From Bradyrhizobium canariense (GTDB lineage Bacteria > Pseudomonadota > Alphaproteobacteria > Rhizobiales > Xanthobacteraceae): DNA of 64,000 bases. The stretch's first letter is position 1, and every line of letters starts with the position of its first letter. The position numbers and the translations under genes are program-made. The DNA lies in assembly GCF_019402665.1 (NCBI RefSeq), contig NZ_VSST01000079.1, positions 1 through 64,000 of the forward strand. The letters are read 5' to 3'. Shown piece after piece: positions 1 through 8,169 of this stretch. The notes under the pieces were generated by a model. The model worked only from the letters and a program-made list of their open reading frames with translations. It was not told where the DNA came from and made no database searches.

Positions 1-21
1 CTTTTTTGGGGGAAGATCAAT

Positions 22-60
22 TCTGGATTGCTTCGTCGCAAGCGCTCCTCGCAATGACGG
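22..60. repeat. Intergenic palindromic repeat fragment
   Basis: A short imperfect hairpin in which TTGC-TTCG on the left pairs loosely with CGCTCCTCGCAA on the right. It resembles an interspersed repeat often seen between genes in Bradyrhizobium-type genomes. Only part of the element may be present, because the window starts just before it. No coding potential was seen in bases 1-118. Confidence 0.4.
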
Positions 61-118
61 GGGCGAGAGTCGGAAATCGGGTGGTAGAGGACGGGGCGGT
101 CCTGCGAAGATCAGAGCC

Positions 119-865
119 ATGACAGCTACAGCACGCAAATCGCGTCAATCTGCGGCAGCCGACCCCGCCGCCCATGTCGATACCCTCGACTGGCCCCAGA
201 TCACCGCCGAACTCGACACGCACGGCTGCGCTGTCCTGAAGGGCCTGCTCACGCCGGACCAATGCCGCGCCGTCGCCGCGCTCTATCCCGACGACGCCAA
301 CTTCCGCAGCCGCATCGTCATGGGCCGCCACGGCTTTGGCCGCGGCGAGTACAAATATTTCTCCTACCCGCTGCCCGACCTGATCGCGCAATTGCGCCCG
401 GCCCTCTATGCGCATCTCCAGGGCGTCGCCAACCGCTGGAACGAGGCGATGGGGATCGACATCCGCTATCCCGCCGAACACGCGGCGTTCCTGAAGCGCT
501 GCCACCAGGCAGGGCAGGCGCGGCCCACGCCGCTGCTGTTGCAATATGAAGCCGGCGATTTCAACTGCCTGCATCAGGATCTCTATGGCGAGCACGTGTT
601 CCCGCTGCAGGTCGCGATCCTCTTGTCCGAGCCCGGCCGCGATTTTGCCGGCGGCGAGTTCGTGCTGACCGAGCAGCGCCCGCGTATGCAGTCCCGCGCC
701 GAGGTGGTTCCGCTCGCGCAGGGCGACGCCGTGGCCTTCGCTGTGCATCATCGCCCGGTGCAGGGGACACGCGGCACCTACCGCGTTAATCTCCGCCATG
801 GCGTCAGCCGGATTCGCTCTGGCCAGCGCCACACGCTGGGTGTGATCTTTCACGATGCCAAATAA
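119..865 (+). CDS. 2-oxoglutarate/Fe(II)-dependent oxygenase, Oxygenase-NA-like family
   Basis: 248 aa cytoplasmic protein with the double-stranded beta-helix signature of 2OG/Fe(II) dioxygenases. The metal-binding H-x-D is H152-Q-D154, inside CLHQDLYGEH. A distal histidine (H210 or H211) lies in FAVHHRPVQG, and the conserved arginine-rich end follows (YRVNLRHGVSRIRSG, then RRHTLG-type residues and IFHD). The tail matches what I remember of PF09859, a family annotated as acting on damaged DNA; that annotation is itself a prediction. The stop is only 12 nt upstream of alkB on the same strand, so the two are probably co-transcribed, which agrees with a nucleic-acid repair or modification role. 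Substrate unknown. A prolyl-hydroxylase-like protein modification role cannot be excluded. Confidence 0.8.
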   Translation: MTATARKSRQSAAADPAAHVDTLDWPQITAELDTHGCAVLKGLLTPDQCRAVAALYPDDANFRSRIVMGRHGFGRGEYKYFSYPLPDLIAQLRPALYAHLQGVANRWNEAMGIDIRYPAEHAAFLKRCHQAGQARPTPLLLQYEAGDFNCLHQDLYGEHVFPLQVAILLSEPGRDFAGGEFVLTEQRPRMQSRAEVVPLAQGDAVAFAVHHRPVQGTRGTYRVNLRHGVSRIRSGQRHTLGVIFHDAK

Positions 866-877
866 GCGCTGCCGCTG

Positions 878-1528
878 ATGGCGGATTTGTTCGATAGCGT
901 CGCCGAAGCCCAGCCGTCGCGCGAGGAGATCGCAGACGGCGCCGTGCTGTTGCGCGGCTTCGTCAAGCCGATCGAAAGCGAACTGATCGAAGCGGTGCGC
1001 GCCATCGTGGCGCAGTCGCCGTTCCGGCGCATGACCACGCCCGGCGGTCATTTGATGTCGGTCGCCATGACCAATTGCGGCGAGCGCGGCTGGATCACCG
1101 ATCATACCGGTTACCGCTATGATCCGATCGACCCGCGGACCGGGGCGCCATGGCCGGCGATGCCACCCGTGCTCCGCGATCTCGCCTGCCGCGCAGCGGA
1201 GCAGGGCGGCTTCGAGGGCTTTGCGCCCGACGCGTGCCTCGTCAACCGCTACGAGCCCGGCACGCGGCTGTCATTGCATCAGGACAAGGACGAACTGGAT
1301 TATTCGGCGCCGATCGTCTCGGTCTCGCTCGGCCTGCCTGCGACCTTCCTGTTCGGCGGCATGGAGCGGAGCGACAAGCCGCGCCGCTTCCGGCTCGTCC
1401 ATGGCGATGTCGTGGTCTGGGGCGGACCGTCACGGCTTGCCTATCACGGCGTAGCGCCGCTCGCCGATGGCGAGCATGCGCTGCTCGGGCGGACGCGGGT
1501 CAATTTGACCTTTCGCAGGACGCGCTAG
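878..1528 (+). CDS. alkB: Alpha-ketoglutarate-dependent DNA dealkylase AlkB
   Basis: 216 aa, the same length as E. coli AlkB. The iron-binding triad is visible as H134-Q-D136 (in SLHQDKDELDY) and H190 (in RLAYHGVAPL). The C-terminal arginines that bind 2-oxoglutarate are in GRTRVNLTFRRTR, and the substrate-lid region NRYEPGTRLSLHQD is present. The family oxidatively removes 1-methyladenine and 3-methylcytosine lesions from DNA and RNA. The gene follows another 2OG oxygenase by 12 nt. No Ada gene or Ada box is visible, so control by the adaptive response is not shown. The ATG at 878 is chosen because it gives the standard AlkB N-terminus. Confidence 0.93.
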   Translation: MADLFDSVAEAQPSREEIADGAVLLRGFVKPIESELIEAVRAIVAQSPFRRMTTPGGHLMSVAMTNCGERGWITDHTGYRYDPIDPRTGAPWPAMPPVLRDLACRAAEQGGFEGFAPDACLVNRYEPGTRLSLHQDKDELDYSAPIVSVSLGLPATFLFGGMERSDKPRRFRLVHGDVVVWGGPSRLAYHGVAPLADGEHALLGRTRVNLTFRRTR

Positions 1529-1530
1529 TC

Positions 1531-1651
1531 GATCTCCTCATCCTGAGGAGCGCGCCTGTTGGCGCGCGTCTCGAAGGATGAAGGCCGAGCTGCAGCAGCG
1601 GGGCCTTCATGGTTCGAGACGGCGCTCACGCGCCTCCTCACCATGAGGATC
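1531..1651. repeat. Long imperfect inverted repeat (intergenic palindromic element)
   Basis: Left arm GATCTCCTCATCCTGAGGAG onward is the near reverse complement of the right arm ending in CTCACCATGAGGATC, with a shared GCGCG/CTCGAA/GGATGAAGGCC core. It fills the space between the convergent alkB and ThDP-enzyme genes. Such elements are common in Bradyrhizobium genomes. It may also act as a transcription barrier between converging genes. Confidence 0.8.
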
Positions 1652-1655
1652 GTCA

Positions 1656-3284
1656 TCACGGCTTCGGCGGGTGAATGAACGCCCACGGGCTGACTTCCGA
1701 ATCCCGCGTTACTTCCACCGAGATCAGATACGGCCCGCCATGGGCCAGCGCCGTCTCCATCGCCGCCTTGAACTGGTCCGGCGCGGTGACGCGTGCAGCC
1801 GCGACGCCAAAGGACTCCGCGAGCTTGACGAAATCCGGGTTGACCAGATCGGACGCCACCACGCGGCCGTCAAAACGTTCGCGCTGGTCGCGGCGGACAT
1901 TGCCGTAGGCGTTGTTGTTGAACACCAGCGTCACCACGCCGATGTCGAACTGCACGGCGGTGGCAAGCTCCTGCACGCCGAACATGAAGCCGCCGTCGCC
2001 GGTGATCGCCACCACCGGCTTGTCGGGATTGGCGATCTTGGCGCCGAGCGCGGTCGGGAAGCCCGAGCCGAGCGTGCCCTGATAGCCTGACGTGATGAAG
2101 GTGCGCGGCTCGTAGATCGGAAAACCGTACCAGGAGGCGAAACCGAACTGCGACAATTCATCAGTCACGATCGCGTTCGCCGGCAGCACCTCGCGCAGGA
2201 TGTTGAGATATGCCATCTGCGGCTGGATGCGCTGGATCTCGGCTTGCGCCGTCGCAGTGGCCTCGCGGATTTGTCCCCGCCGGCCGCTCGTCCTGGCATA
2301 GCCGGCCTTCTTCACGGCCGCGACGAGGTCGTCCGTGCCGGCTTTGGCGTCGGCGACGATAGCGACATCGGAGGCGAGCCGCCGCATCTCTGCCGGATCG
2401 ATATCGACCCGAATGGATTTCAGCCCCTTCGGCTGATACGGCCAGCGGAAGCCCGATGCCGGCAGTTCGGCGCGCGTGCCGATGGCGATCATCAAATCTG
2501 TTGTCGGCCACAGCTTGTAGGCCGCCGCCATGGTCAGTCCGAGCTCATGCGCATTGGAGACGATGCCGCGGCCGCTGCGGAAGGCGACGACGGGCGCGTC
2601 GATCATCTCGGCGAGTTCGAGAATCTCCTCGCGCGCTTCGATCGCGCCGCTGCCGACGAAGATCATCGGCGCCTTGCTGTTCCTGATCAGCGCGGCCGCC
2701 TGCTTGATCATATCAGGATCGGGCCGCGGCGCGGGCAAGGGATCCAGCACCTGTGCGGCGGCCGTGTCCGCGCGCTGGGTGAAGACGTCCCAGGGCATCT
2801 CGACCGAGGCGGGGCCGCGCCGTCCGGACGTCATCTCCTGGAAGGCGCGCGCAACCGTGGTTGGCGCGTTGCCGGGATATTCGATGCGGTCCGCCCATTT
2901 CACATAGGTGCGCAAGGTCGCGAGCTGGTCCGGCATCTCGTGCAGATGGCCGCGGCCCTTGCCGAGAAATTGCGTCGGCACCTGGCCGGTGACGCATAGC
3001 ACCGGCTCGTTGCAGCCGAAGGCGGTGAGCAGCGCGGCGCTGGCGTTGAGCACGCCGGGACCCGGCACCACGCTGAACACGCCGGGCCTGCCGCTGGAGC
3101 GGGCATAGCCGAATGCCATGTAGCCGCAGGCCTGCTCGTGCCGCGCGCCAATCACCTTGAGCTGCGCCTGGTGGAAGGCGTCGAACAGGCCGTAGACCTG
3201 CGCGCCGGGCAGTCCGAACACGGTGTCGACGCCGTGGGCGACAAGGCCGCTTACGATCGCTTCGCCGCCGGTGAGGGTGGTCAT
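1656..3284 (-). CDS. Thiamine-diphosphate-dependent enzyme, acetolactate synthase-like
   Basis: 542 aa with the three-domain layout of the ThDP decarboxylase/acetolactate synthase family. The N-terminal Pyr domain has the catalytic glutamate in GARHEQACGYMAFGYAR. A central Rossmann-type domain runs from about residues 190 to 330. The C-terminal PP domain has the GDGG...NN cofactor motif (GDGGFMFGVQEL ... FNNNAYGN). It is the last gene of the leftward hpa operon, 25 nt after the FAH hydrolase gene. The substrate is not evident; a 2-oxoacid decarboxylase or carboligase acting on a hpa intermediate or on the pyruvate product is possible. An upstream ATG (3302) exists, but the ATG at 3284 gives the usual N-terminus (MTTLTGGEAIV). 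Confidence 0.85.
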   Translation of the reverse strand: MTTLTGGEAIVSGLVAHGVDTVFGLPGAQVYGLFDAFHQAQLKVIGARHEQACGYMAFGYARSSGRPGVFSVVPGPGVLNASAALLTAFGCNEPVLCVTGQVPTQFLGKGRGHLHEMPDQLATLRTYVKWADRIEYPGNAPTTVARAFQEMTSGRRGPASVEMPWDVFTQRADTAAAQVLDPLPAPRPDPDMIKQAAALIRNSKAPMIFVGSGAIEAREEILELAEMIDAPVVAFRSGRGIVSNAHELGLTMAAAYKLWPTTDLMIAIGTRAELPASGFRWPYQPKGLKSIRVDIDPAEMRRLASDVAIVADAKAGTDDLVAAVKKAGYARTSGRRGQIREATATAQAEIQRIQPQMAYLNILREVLPANAIVTDELSQFGFASWYGFPIYEPRTFITSGYQGTLGSGFPTALGAKIANPDKPVVAITGDGGFMFGVQELATAVQFDIGVVTLVFNNNAYGNVRRDQRERFDGRVVASDLVNPDFVKLAESFGVAAARVTAPDQFKAAMETALAHGGPYLISVEVTRDSEVSPWAFIHPPKP

Positions 3285-3309
3285 GGCACTATTCCATTTC
3301 AATCATTGT

Positions 3310-4179
3310 TCAGGCTTCGTCGACGACGCCGTTGCGTAATTTTCCAATGCCCTCGGCTTCGACCTCGACGACATCGCCGGGCTTTAGATAACGCGGCGGA
3401 TCGAACCGTGCGCCGGCGCCGGTCGGCGTGCCCGTGACGATGATGTCGCCGGGAACGAGCGTTGCGAAGGTCGAGATATAGCTGATGAGATAGCGGAACG
3501 GAAACATCAGCCTGCTGGTGCGGTCGTCCTGCCGCAGCTCGCCGTTGACATGCGTGGTGAGGCGGATGTCGGCGATCTGCGATTCCTGCGTGTAGGGCAC
3601 CAGCCACGGGCCGAGGCTGCCGCTGGAATCGAAGTTCTTGCCCTGCGTGACATTGAACTTGGCATGGCGCAGCCAGTCGCGCACCGAGCCTTCGTTGCAG
3701 AGCGTCAGTGCGGCGATGTAGTCGAGCGCAGAACTTTCAGCAATGTGCCGGCCCGCCTTGCCGATCACCAGCACGATCTCGCCCTCATAGTCGAGCTGCG
3801 CTGAGGCGCGCGGGCGCACCAGCGGCGTGTCATGGCCGACGAAGGAGCGCGGCGAGCGCATGAACATGCTCGGATATTTCGGCGCGTCCTGGCCGTCCTT
3901 GTACTCGGCATTGCGATCGGGATAGTTGACGCCGATGCAGATGATCTTTTCCGGCGCGGGCACCGGCGGCAGCCAGATGATGTCACCGAGCGCGTGATCG
4001 GGGGTGCGGCTGGCGGCCTCCTCGGCGAGGCTCGCGAGCTTTCCTGCGGCGATCACCTCGCGCAGCGTGGGATAGTCTTTGCCGTGGCGCGCCGAGAGAT
4101 CGACGATGCCGCCGTCGACGACGGCGCCGTAGCGGATTGCACCCTTGACGGAATAGGTGGAGAGGTGAGGGAGGGTCAT
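3310..4179 (-). CDS. Fumarylacetoacetate hydrolase-family protein (candidate HpaG-type decarboxylase)
   Basis: 289 aa with the classic FAH fold signature. A short N-terminal cap is followed by IICIGVNYPDRNAEYK, the metal-binding LDYEGEIVLVIGK, and the C-terminal GDIIVTGTPTGAG. It lies 3 nt downstream of hpaD within the operon. In the homoprotocatechuate pathway the OPET decarboxylase (HpaG) belongs to this family. No fused two-domain HpaG is present here, so this single-domain protein is the best local candidate for decarboxylation of 5-oxopent-3-ene-1,2,5-tricarboxylate. That assignment is inference from context; a general acylpyruvase or oxaloacetate decarboxylase role is the alternative. 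Confidence 0.85.
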   Translation of the reverse strand: MTLPHLSTYSVKGAIRYGAVVDGGIVDLSARHGKDYPTLREVIAAGKLASLAEEAASRTPDHALGDIIWLPPVPAPEKIICIGVNYPDRNAEYKDGQDAPKYPSMFMRSPRSFVGHDTPLVRPRASAQLDYEGEIVLVIGKAGRHIAESSALDYIAALTLCNEGSVRDWLRHAKFNVTQGKNFDSSGSLGPWLVPYTQESQIADIRLTTHVNGELRQDDRTSRLMFPFRYLISYISTFATLVPGDIIVTGTPTGAGARFDPPRYLKPGDVVEVEAEGIGKLRNGVVDEA

Positions 4180-4182
4180 TGC

Positions 4183-5166
4183 TTAATCCGCCACCAGCAC
4201 GTCGGCCACGAACTTCGGCTCACGCAGGGCTTGCCCGGAGAACGGCGAGCCCTGCTCGAACCAGGAGCGCGGGGCGGGCGCACCCCACAACGTCTGGCGG
4301 CGCGGATCGCGCAGCGACCAGCGCAGCGGCTCGTGGTCGTGATCGCCGGTGAAGTAATCGCTGGTGTAGAGCTCCAGACGGTGCCCATCGGGATCACGGA
4401 CGTAGAGGAAGAACGCATTCGAGATGCCATGGCGGCCGGGACCACGCTCGATGTTCTTCACGAAGCCCTGCGAGGCCATGACGTCGCAGAGATGGATGAT
4501 GTTCATCGCCGTCGGCGTCCAGTACGCGAAGTGGTGCAGCCGCGGGCCCTTGCCGTTGGTGATCGCAAAATCGTGGACATTGCCCTTGCGATGCATCCAG
4601 GCCGCGGCGATGCGCCCGTTCGGTCCGTCCTCCTCGGCGTATTCGGTGAGGCGAAAGCCGAGCCGGGCATAGAATTCAACGGTGTCCTGCACTTCGGCGG
4701 CGAAAACGTTGAAATGGTCGAGCCGCTGCGGATGGCAGCCCCTGTAGAGGTCGTAGCGGCGCAGCAGATGCGGCCGCCGCTCCATCGATGCATACAGCTC
4801 GATCTGGAAGCCGAAGGGATCGGTGAACTGCAGCGTCCGGCCCTGGAAGGGCTGATCGGCGAAGGCGTAGCCCAGGCCGTTCTCGGACAGGAACTTTGCG
4901 GCCTTGTCCAGATCCCCGTCATTGCCGACCTTGAAACCGAGCCGGTTGCAGGCAGGCGCCGCCGCCTTGCGCAACACCAGTGAGTGATGCTGATGTTCCT
5001 CAGCGGCGCGCAAATAGACGACCCTGTCGTCGGCGTCCTCGACATGCAGGCCGACAACGCTTTCATAGAACTCGCGGCTGAGCTTCAGATCGGTCACGTC
5101 CAGCACGGCGTGGCTGGAGCGGATGATGTTGAACGGCGGCTCGAAGATATGTTGCGGTACGGGCAT
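4183..5166 (-). CDS. hpaD: 3,4-dihydroxyphenylacetate 2,3-dioxygenase (extradiol, VOC superfamily)
   Basis: 327 aa type I extradiol dioxygenase with two vicinal-oxygen-chelate modules. In the C-terminal module the metal triad is visible as the histidines in RLDHFNVF and PRLHHFAYW and the glutamate in DGHRLELYTSDY. The sequence resembles the Mn/Fe homoprotocatechuate 2,3-dioxygenases of the Brevibacterium/Arthrobacter type rather than the E. coli LigB-type HpaD. It opens the ring to 5-carboxymethyl-2-hydroxymuconate semialdehyde. The ATG at 5166 is preceded on its strand by GAGGGGAA, so I prefer it to the upstream in-frame start at 5193. A repeat element separates it from hpaE upstream. Confidence 0.9.
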   Translation of the reverse strand: MPVPQHIFEPPFNIIRSSHAVLDVTDLKLSREFYESVVGLHVEDADDRVVYLRAAEEHQHHSLVLRKAAAPACNRLGFKVGNDGDLDKAAKFLSENGLGYAFADQPFQGRTLQFTDPFGFQIELYASMERRPHLLRRYDLYRGCHPQRLDHFNVFAAEVQDTVEFYARLGFRLTEYAEEDGPNGRIAAAWMHRKGNVHDFAITNGKGPRLHHFAYWTPTAMNIIHLCDVMASQGFVKNIERGPGRHGISNAFFLYVRDPDGHRLELYTSDYFTGDHDHEPLRWSLRDPRRQTLWGAPAPRSWFEQGSPFSGQALREPKFVADVLVAD

Positions 5167-5190
5167 TGCGTTTCCCCTCTCGGCCCTTGT

Positions 5191-5287
5191 CATTCCGGGG
5201 CGCGGAGCGCGAGCCCGGAATCCATTCTTCCACTAACTCTGCTGCGCGATGGATTCCGGGTTCGGCTCTTCGAGCCGCCCCGGAATG
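5191..5287. repeat. Palindromic repeat between hpaE and hpaD
   Basis: Left arm CATTCCGGGGCGCGGAGCGC plus GAGCCCGGAATCCAT is the near reverse complement of ATGGATTCCGGG...CGAGCCGCCCCGGAATG on the right. The loop is about 23 nt. It is an interspersed repeat lying inside the hpa operon, where its RNA hairpin could affect read-through or transcript stability between hpaE and hpaD. Confidence 0.8.
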
Positions 5288-5291
5288 GCAG

Positions 5292-6830
5292 TTAAATTCC
5301 CAGCTTCTGAATCTTATGCGTGCCCCGCGCCAGCGAGACGTGCTTGGTTTCCATGTAGAAGTCGAACGAATAGTCGCCGCCGTCGCGGCCGATGCCTGAA
5401 GCCTTCATGCCGCCGAACGGCGTCGGCAAATGGCGGACGTTTTCCGAGTTCAGCCAGATCATGCCGGCCTCCAGCGCATCCGCGACACGCAACGCGCGGC
5501 CGACATCGTTGGTCCAGACATAGCCGGTCAGGCCGTAGCGAATGTCGTTGGCGATCTCGATCGCGTCTGCTTCGTCCTTGAAGGGCAGCACGGTGAGGAA
5601 GGGGCCGAACACCTCTTCCTGCGCCACGCGCATCTTGCCGTGTGCGCCGGTCACCAAAGTCGGCTCGACATAATGTCCGCCGCCCGGGCCGTCATAGGCC
5701 TTGCCGCCCACGGCAATCGTCGCGCCGTCCTGGCGTGCGACGTCGAAATAGGAGCAGACCTTCGCCAGATGCCGCTCATGAATCAGCGGGCCGATCTCGG
5801 TGGCGGGATCGAGGGGATGGCCGACCTTCAGGGCTCTTACCCGCGCGGTCAGCTTCTCGATGAACTTTTCGGCGATGCCGGCCTGGATCAGCAGGCGGCT
5901 CGACGACGTGCAGCGCTCGCCGTTGAGCGAGTAGATCATGAACACGACGGCATCGAGCGCGCGGTCGAGGTCGGCGTCGTCGAACACGATCACGGGGTTC
6001 TTGCCGCCGAGCTCGAAATGCACGCGCTTCAAGGTCGGCGCGCCCTGAATCATGATCGCGGATCCCGTCGAGCTTTCGCCGACGAAGCCGATCGCCTTGA
6101 TGGCAGGATGCTCGGTCAGCGCCTTGCCGGCCTCTTCGCCAAAACCGTGGACGGTGTTGAGCACGCCGTCGGGCACGCCGGCTTCCTTGACGAGCTTCGC
6201 GAGAATAGCCGCCGTGATCGGCGACCACTCCGCCGGCTTGTGCACGACGGTGCATCCCGCCGCGAGGGCAGGCGCGATCTTCCAGGTCGAGAGCATGAAC
6301 GGCGTATTCCACGGCGTGATGACGCCGACCGGCCCAATCGGCACGCGGGTCGAGACGTTCCAATGCTCGTCGCTCGGCGTGTTCTGGCCGTCGCGCGCCT
6401 CGCCGCATCGATCGGCAAAGAAGCGGAAGTTCTCGGCGGCGCGGATCGCAGCCTTGGCCATGAAGCGATAGGCCTGGCCGGTGTCGATGCATTCGAGCAC
6501 CGCGATGTCCTCGGCATTGTCCTCGATGGCGTCGGCGACGCGATGCAGCAGCTTCTTCCGCATCGCTGGGCCCATGTCGCGCCAGGATTTGAAGGCGAGG
6601 GCGGCAGCGGTGGCGGCGCGATCGACGTCCTCGGCATTGCCGCGGGCGACGCTCGCGAGCGTGGCGCCGTCGACCGGCGATTTCGTCTCGAAGGTCTCGC
6701 CCGAGATCGACGGCACGATCTTGCCGTCGATCATGTGGCCGATACCGTCGGCACGCAGCGACTTCAGCAGCGGCGCGACCCGGTCGCGGTTGGCCTGGAA
6801 TACATCGGCTTTCGGCGTGGTCTTATCCAT
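5292..6830 (-). CDS. hpaE: 5-carboxymethyl-2-hydroxymuconate semialdehyde dehydrogenase
   Basis: 512 aa NAD-dependent aldehyde dehydrogenase. Catalytic residues are visible: N175 in ITPWNTPF, E273 in FELGGKNP and the nucleophile C307 in LNGERCTSS. It oxidises the semialdehyde made by HpaD to 5-carboxymethyl-2-hydroxymuconate. Its start overlaps the end of hpaF by 8 nt, which implies translational coupling. The hpa-specific assignment comes from the flanking hpaF and hpaD genes together with family resemblance. Confidence 0.92.
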   Translation of the reverse strand: MDKTTPKADVFQANRDRVAPLLKSLRADGIGHMIDGKIVPSISGETFETKSPVDGATLASVARGNAEDVDRAATAAALAFKSWRDMGPAMRKKLLHRVADAIEDNAEDIAVLECIDTGQAYRFMAKAAIRAAENFRFFADRCGEARDGQNTPSDEHWNVSTRVPIGPVGVITPWNTPFMLSTWKIAPALAAGCTVVHKPAEWSPITAAILAKLVKEAGVPDGVLNTVHGFGEEAGKALTEHPAIKAIGFVGESSTGSAIMIQGAPTLKRVHFELGGKNPVIVFDDADLDRALDAVVFMIYSLNGERCTSSSRLLIQAGIAEKFIEKLTARVRALKVGHPLDPATEIGPLIHERHLAKVCSYFDVARQDGATIAVGGKAYDGPGGGHYVEPTLVTGAHGKMRVAQEEVFGPFLTVLPFKDEADAIEIANDIRYGLTGYVWTNDVGRALRVADALEAGMIWLNSENVRHLPTPFGGMKASGIGRDGGDYSFDFYMETKHVSLARGTHKIQKLGI

Positions 6831-7221
6831 GGGCGGCCTCCGCTTTCAGGGCGTCGTGGATGTTGTTGCGCTTCCAGCTCGTGTCCTTGTCGTTGATCTG
6901 CATGTCGAACGAGAGCGCGAATTTCGAGCTTGCGAAGACGGAATCGAGATGGCGGGAGAGCGCCTGGAAGATTTGTTCGCCGGCCTCCTTGCGGGTCTTG
7001 AGGTCACGGCCTTCGCCGATGCGCAGCACCATGTCGAGAAAGCCGTAGTCCTGCCGCGCGTCCGCAATCGCATAATGCTCGCATCTGACGGCGCGGACGC
7101 GGATGCCCCCGAGCGGGAAGATGCCGGTCTCGACCGCCGCCTTGCGCACCACCTCGCACGCCGCGCCGATGTCGAGGCGGTCGTCGAGATTGGCCGAATA
7201 TTCGATCGTGAAATGCGGCAT
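6823..7221 (-). CDS. hpaF: 5-carboxymethyl-2-hydroxymuconate delta-isomerase
   Basis: 132 aa tautomerase-superfamily protein. It begins MPHFTIEYSANL, so removal of Met exposes the catalytic Pro1 typical of the CHMI family. Conserved downstream features include RVRAVRCEHYAIAD and the C-terminal FDMQINDKDTSWKRNN. It converts 5-carboxymethyl-2-hydroxymuconate to 5-oxopent-3-ene-1,2,5-tricarboxylate. It lies 31 nt after hpaH and overlaps hpaE by 8 nt. Confidence 0.93.
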   Translation of the reverse strand: MPHFTIEYSANLDDRLDIGAACEVVRKAAVETGIFPLGGIRVRAVRCEHYAIADARQDYGFLDMVLRIGEGRDLKTRKEAGEQIFQALSRHLDSVFASSKFALSFDMQINDKDTSWKRNNIHDALKAEAAHG

Positions 7222-7252
7222 CGCGGTTTCACTCCCTGTCTTTACTTGTTCG

Positions 7253-8059
7253 TCAGGCGAAGTAGCAGCTCACCGAGCCGTAGGCGCCATAATCGGCCTG
7301 AATTGTGTCGCCCTTGCGGGTCTCGATCGGACGGATGAAGGAGCCCGCGAGCACGATTTGTCCGGGCTCGAGCGCAAGGCCGAGCGGTGCGATCTTGTTG
7401 GCGAGCCAGGCAACGGCCGTTGCGGGATGATTGAGCACGCCGGCGGCAAGGCCAGTCTCTTCGAGCTGACCATTCTTGAAACAGAGCGCGCCGATCCAGC
7501 GCAGATCAGCATCCAGCGGGCGGATCGGCCGTCCGCCGAGCACGATGCCGGCGTTCGCCGCGTTGTCGGCGATGGTGTCGAAGATCTTTCGCGTCGCCTT
7601 GGTCTGAGGATCGACGCGCTCGATCCGCGTGTCCAGAATCTCCAGCGCCGGCACCACGAAGTCGGTGGCGTTGAGCACGTCAAATAGCGTGCAGTCGGGG
7701 CCCGCGAGGCGCTTGCTCATGACGAAGGCGAGCTCGGCTTCCACGCGCGTCGCGATGAAGCGCTCCGTCGGGACGAGGCCACCATCGGCAAAGAACATGT
7801 CGTCGAGCAACACGCCGGAATCCGGCTCGTTGATCCCAAGCGCGCTCTGCATCGCCTTCGAGGTCAGGCCGATCTTGTGTCCCCTGACGATGCGCCTCTC
7901 GGCGATCTTGATATCGACCCAAGCCTTCTGAATCGCGTAGGCGTCAGCGATGCTGATGTCGGGGAAGTCCTGCGAGAGCTGCCGGATCTGCGTACGGGTC
8001 TTCTCCGCCTGGTGCAGACGGTTCGCGCAAGCTCGGATATCGTCGTTTGAAAGCGCCAT
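7253..8059 (-). CDS. hpaH: 2-oxo-hept-4-ene-1,7-dioate hydratase
   Basis: 268 aa, the usual length for HpaH/MhpD-type hydratases of the FAH superfamily. Recognisable segments are the N-terminal AYAIQKAWVDIKIAERRIVRGHKIGLTS, the metal-site stretch ATRVEAELAFVMSKRL and the C-terminal GQIVLAGSFIRPIETRKGDTI. It hydrates the decarboxylated intermediate before aldol cleavage by HpaI. It is the first gene of the leftward hpa operon, directly facing hpaR across the palindromic operator. Confidence 0.92.
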   Translation of the reverse strand: MALSNDDIRACANRLHQAEKTRTQIRQLSQDFPDISIADAYAIQKAWVDIKIAERRIVRGHKIGLTSKAMQSALGINEPDSGVLLDDMFFADGGLVPTERFIATRVEAELAFVMSKRLAGPDCTLFDVLNATDFVVPALEILDTRIERVDPQTKATRKIFDTIADNAANAGIVLGGRPIRPLDADLRWIGALCFKNGQLEETGLAAGVLNHPATAVAWLANKIAPLGLALEPGQIVLAGSFIRPIETRKGDTIQADYGAYGSVSCYFA

Positions 8060-8091
8060 GTGTAATCTTACAGATCGTAGTGCCGGAAGAT

Positions 8092-8107
8092 ACTTAACAT
8101 GTTAAGT
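8092..8107. promoter_or_regulatory. Perfect 16-bp palindrome, probable HpaR operator
   Basis: ACTTAACATGTTAAGT is identical to its reverse complement. It lies in the 110-nt gap between the divergent hpaH and hpaR start codons, 33 nt from the hpaH start. MarR-family repressors bind palindromes of this size, so it is the likely binding site through which HpaR controls both directions. Confidence 0.8.
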
Positions 8108-8169
8108 GAATGCGTCAAACACAATTTGGCTTGCTGCACTGCAAACGTTTCGCGGCTTGAAAGGGCGTC

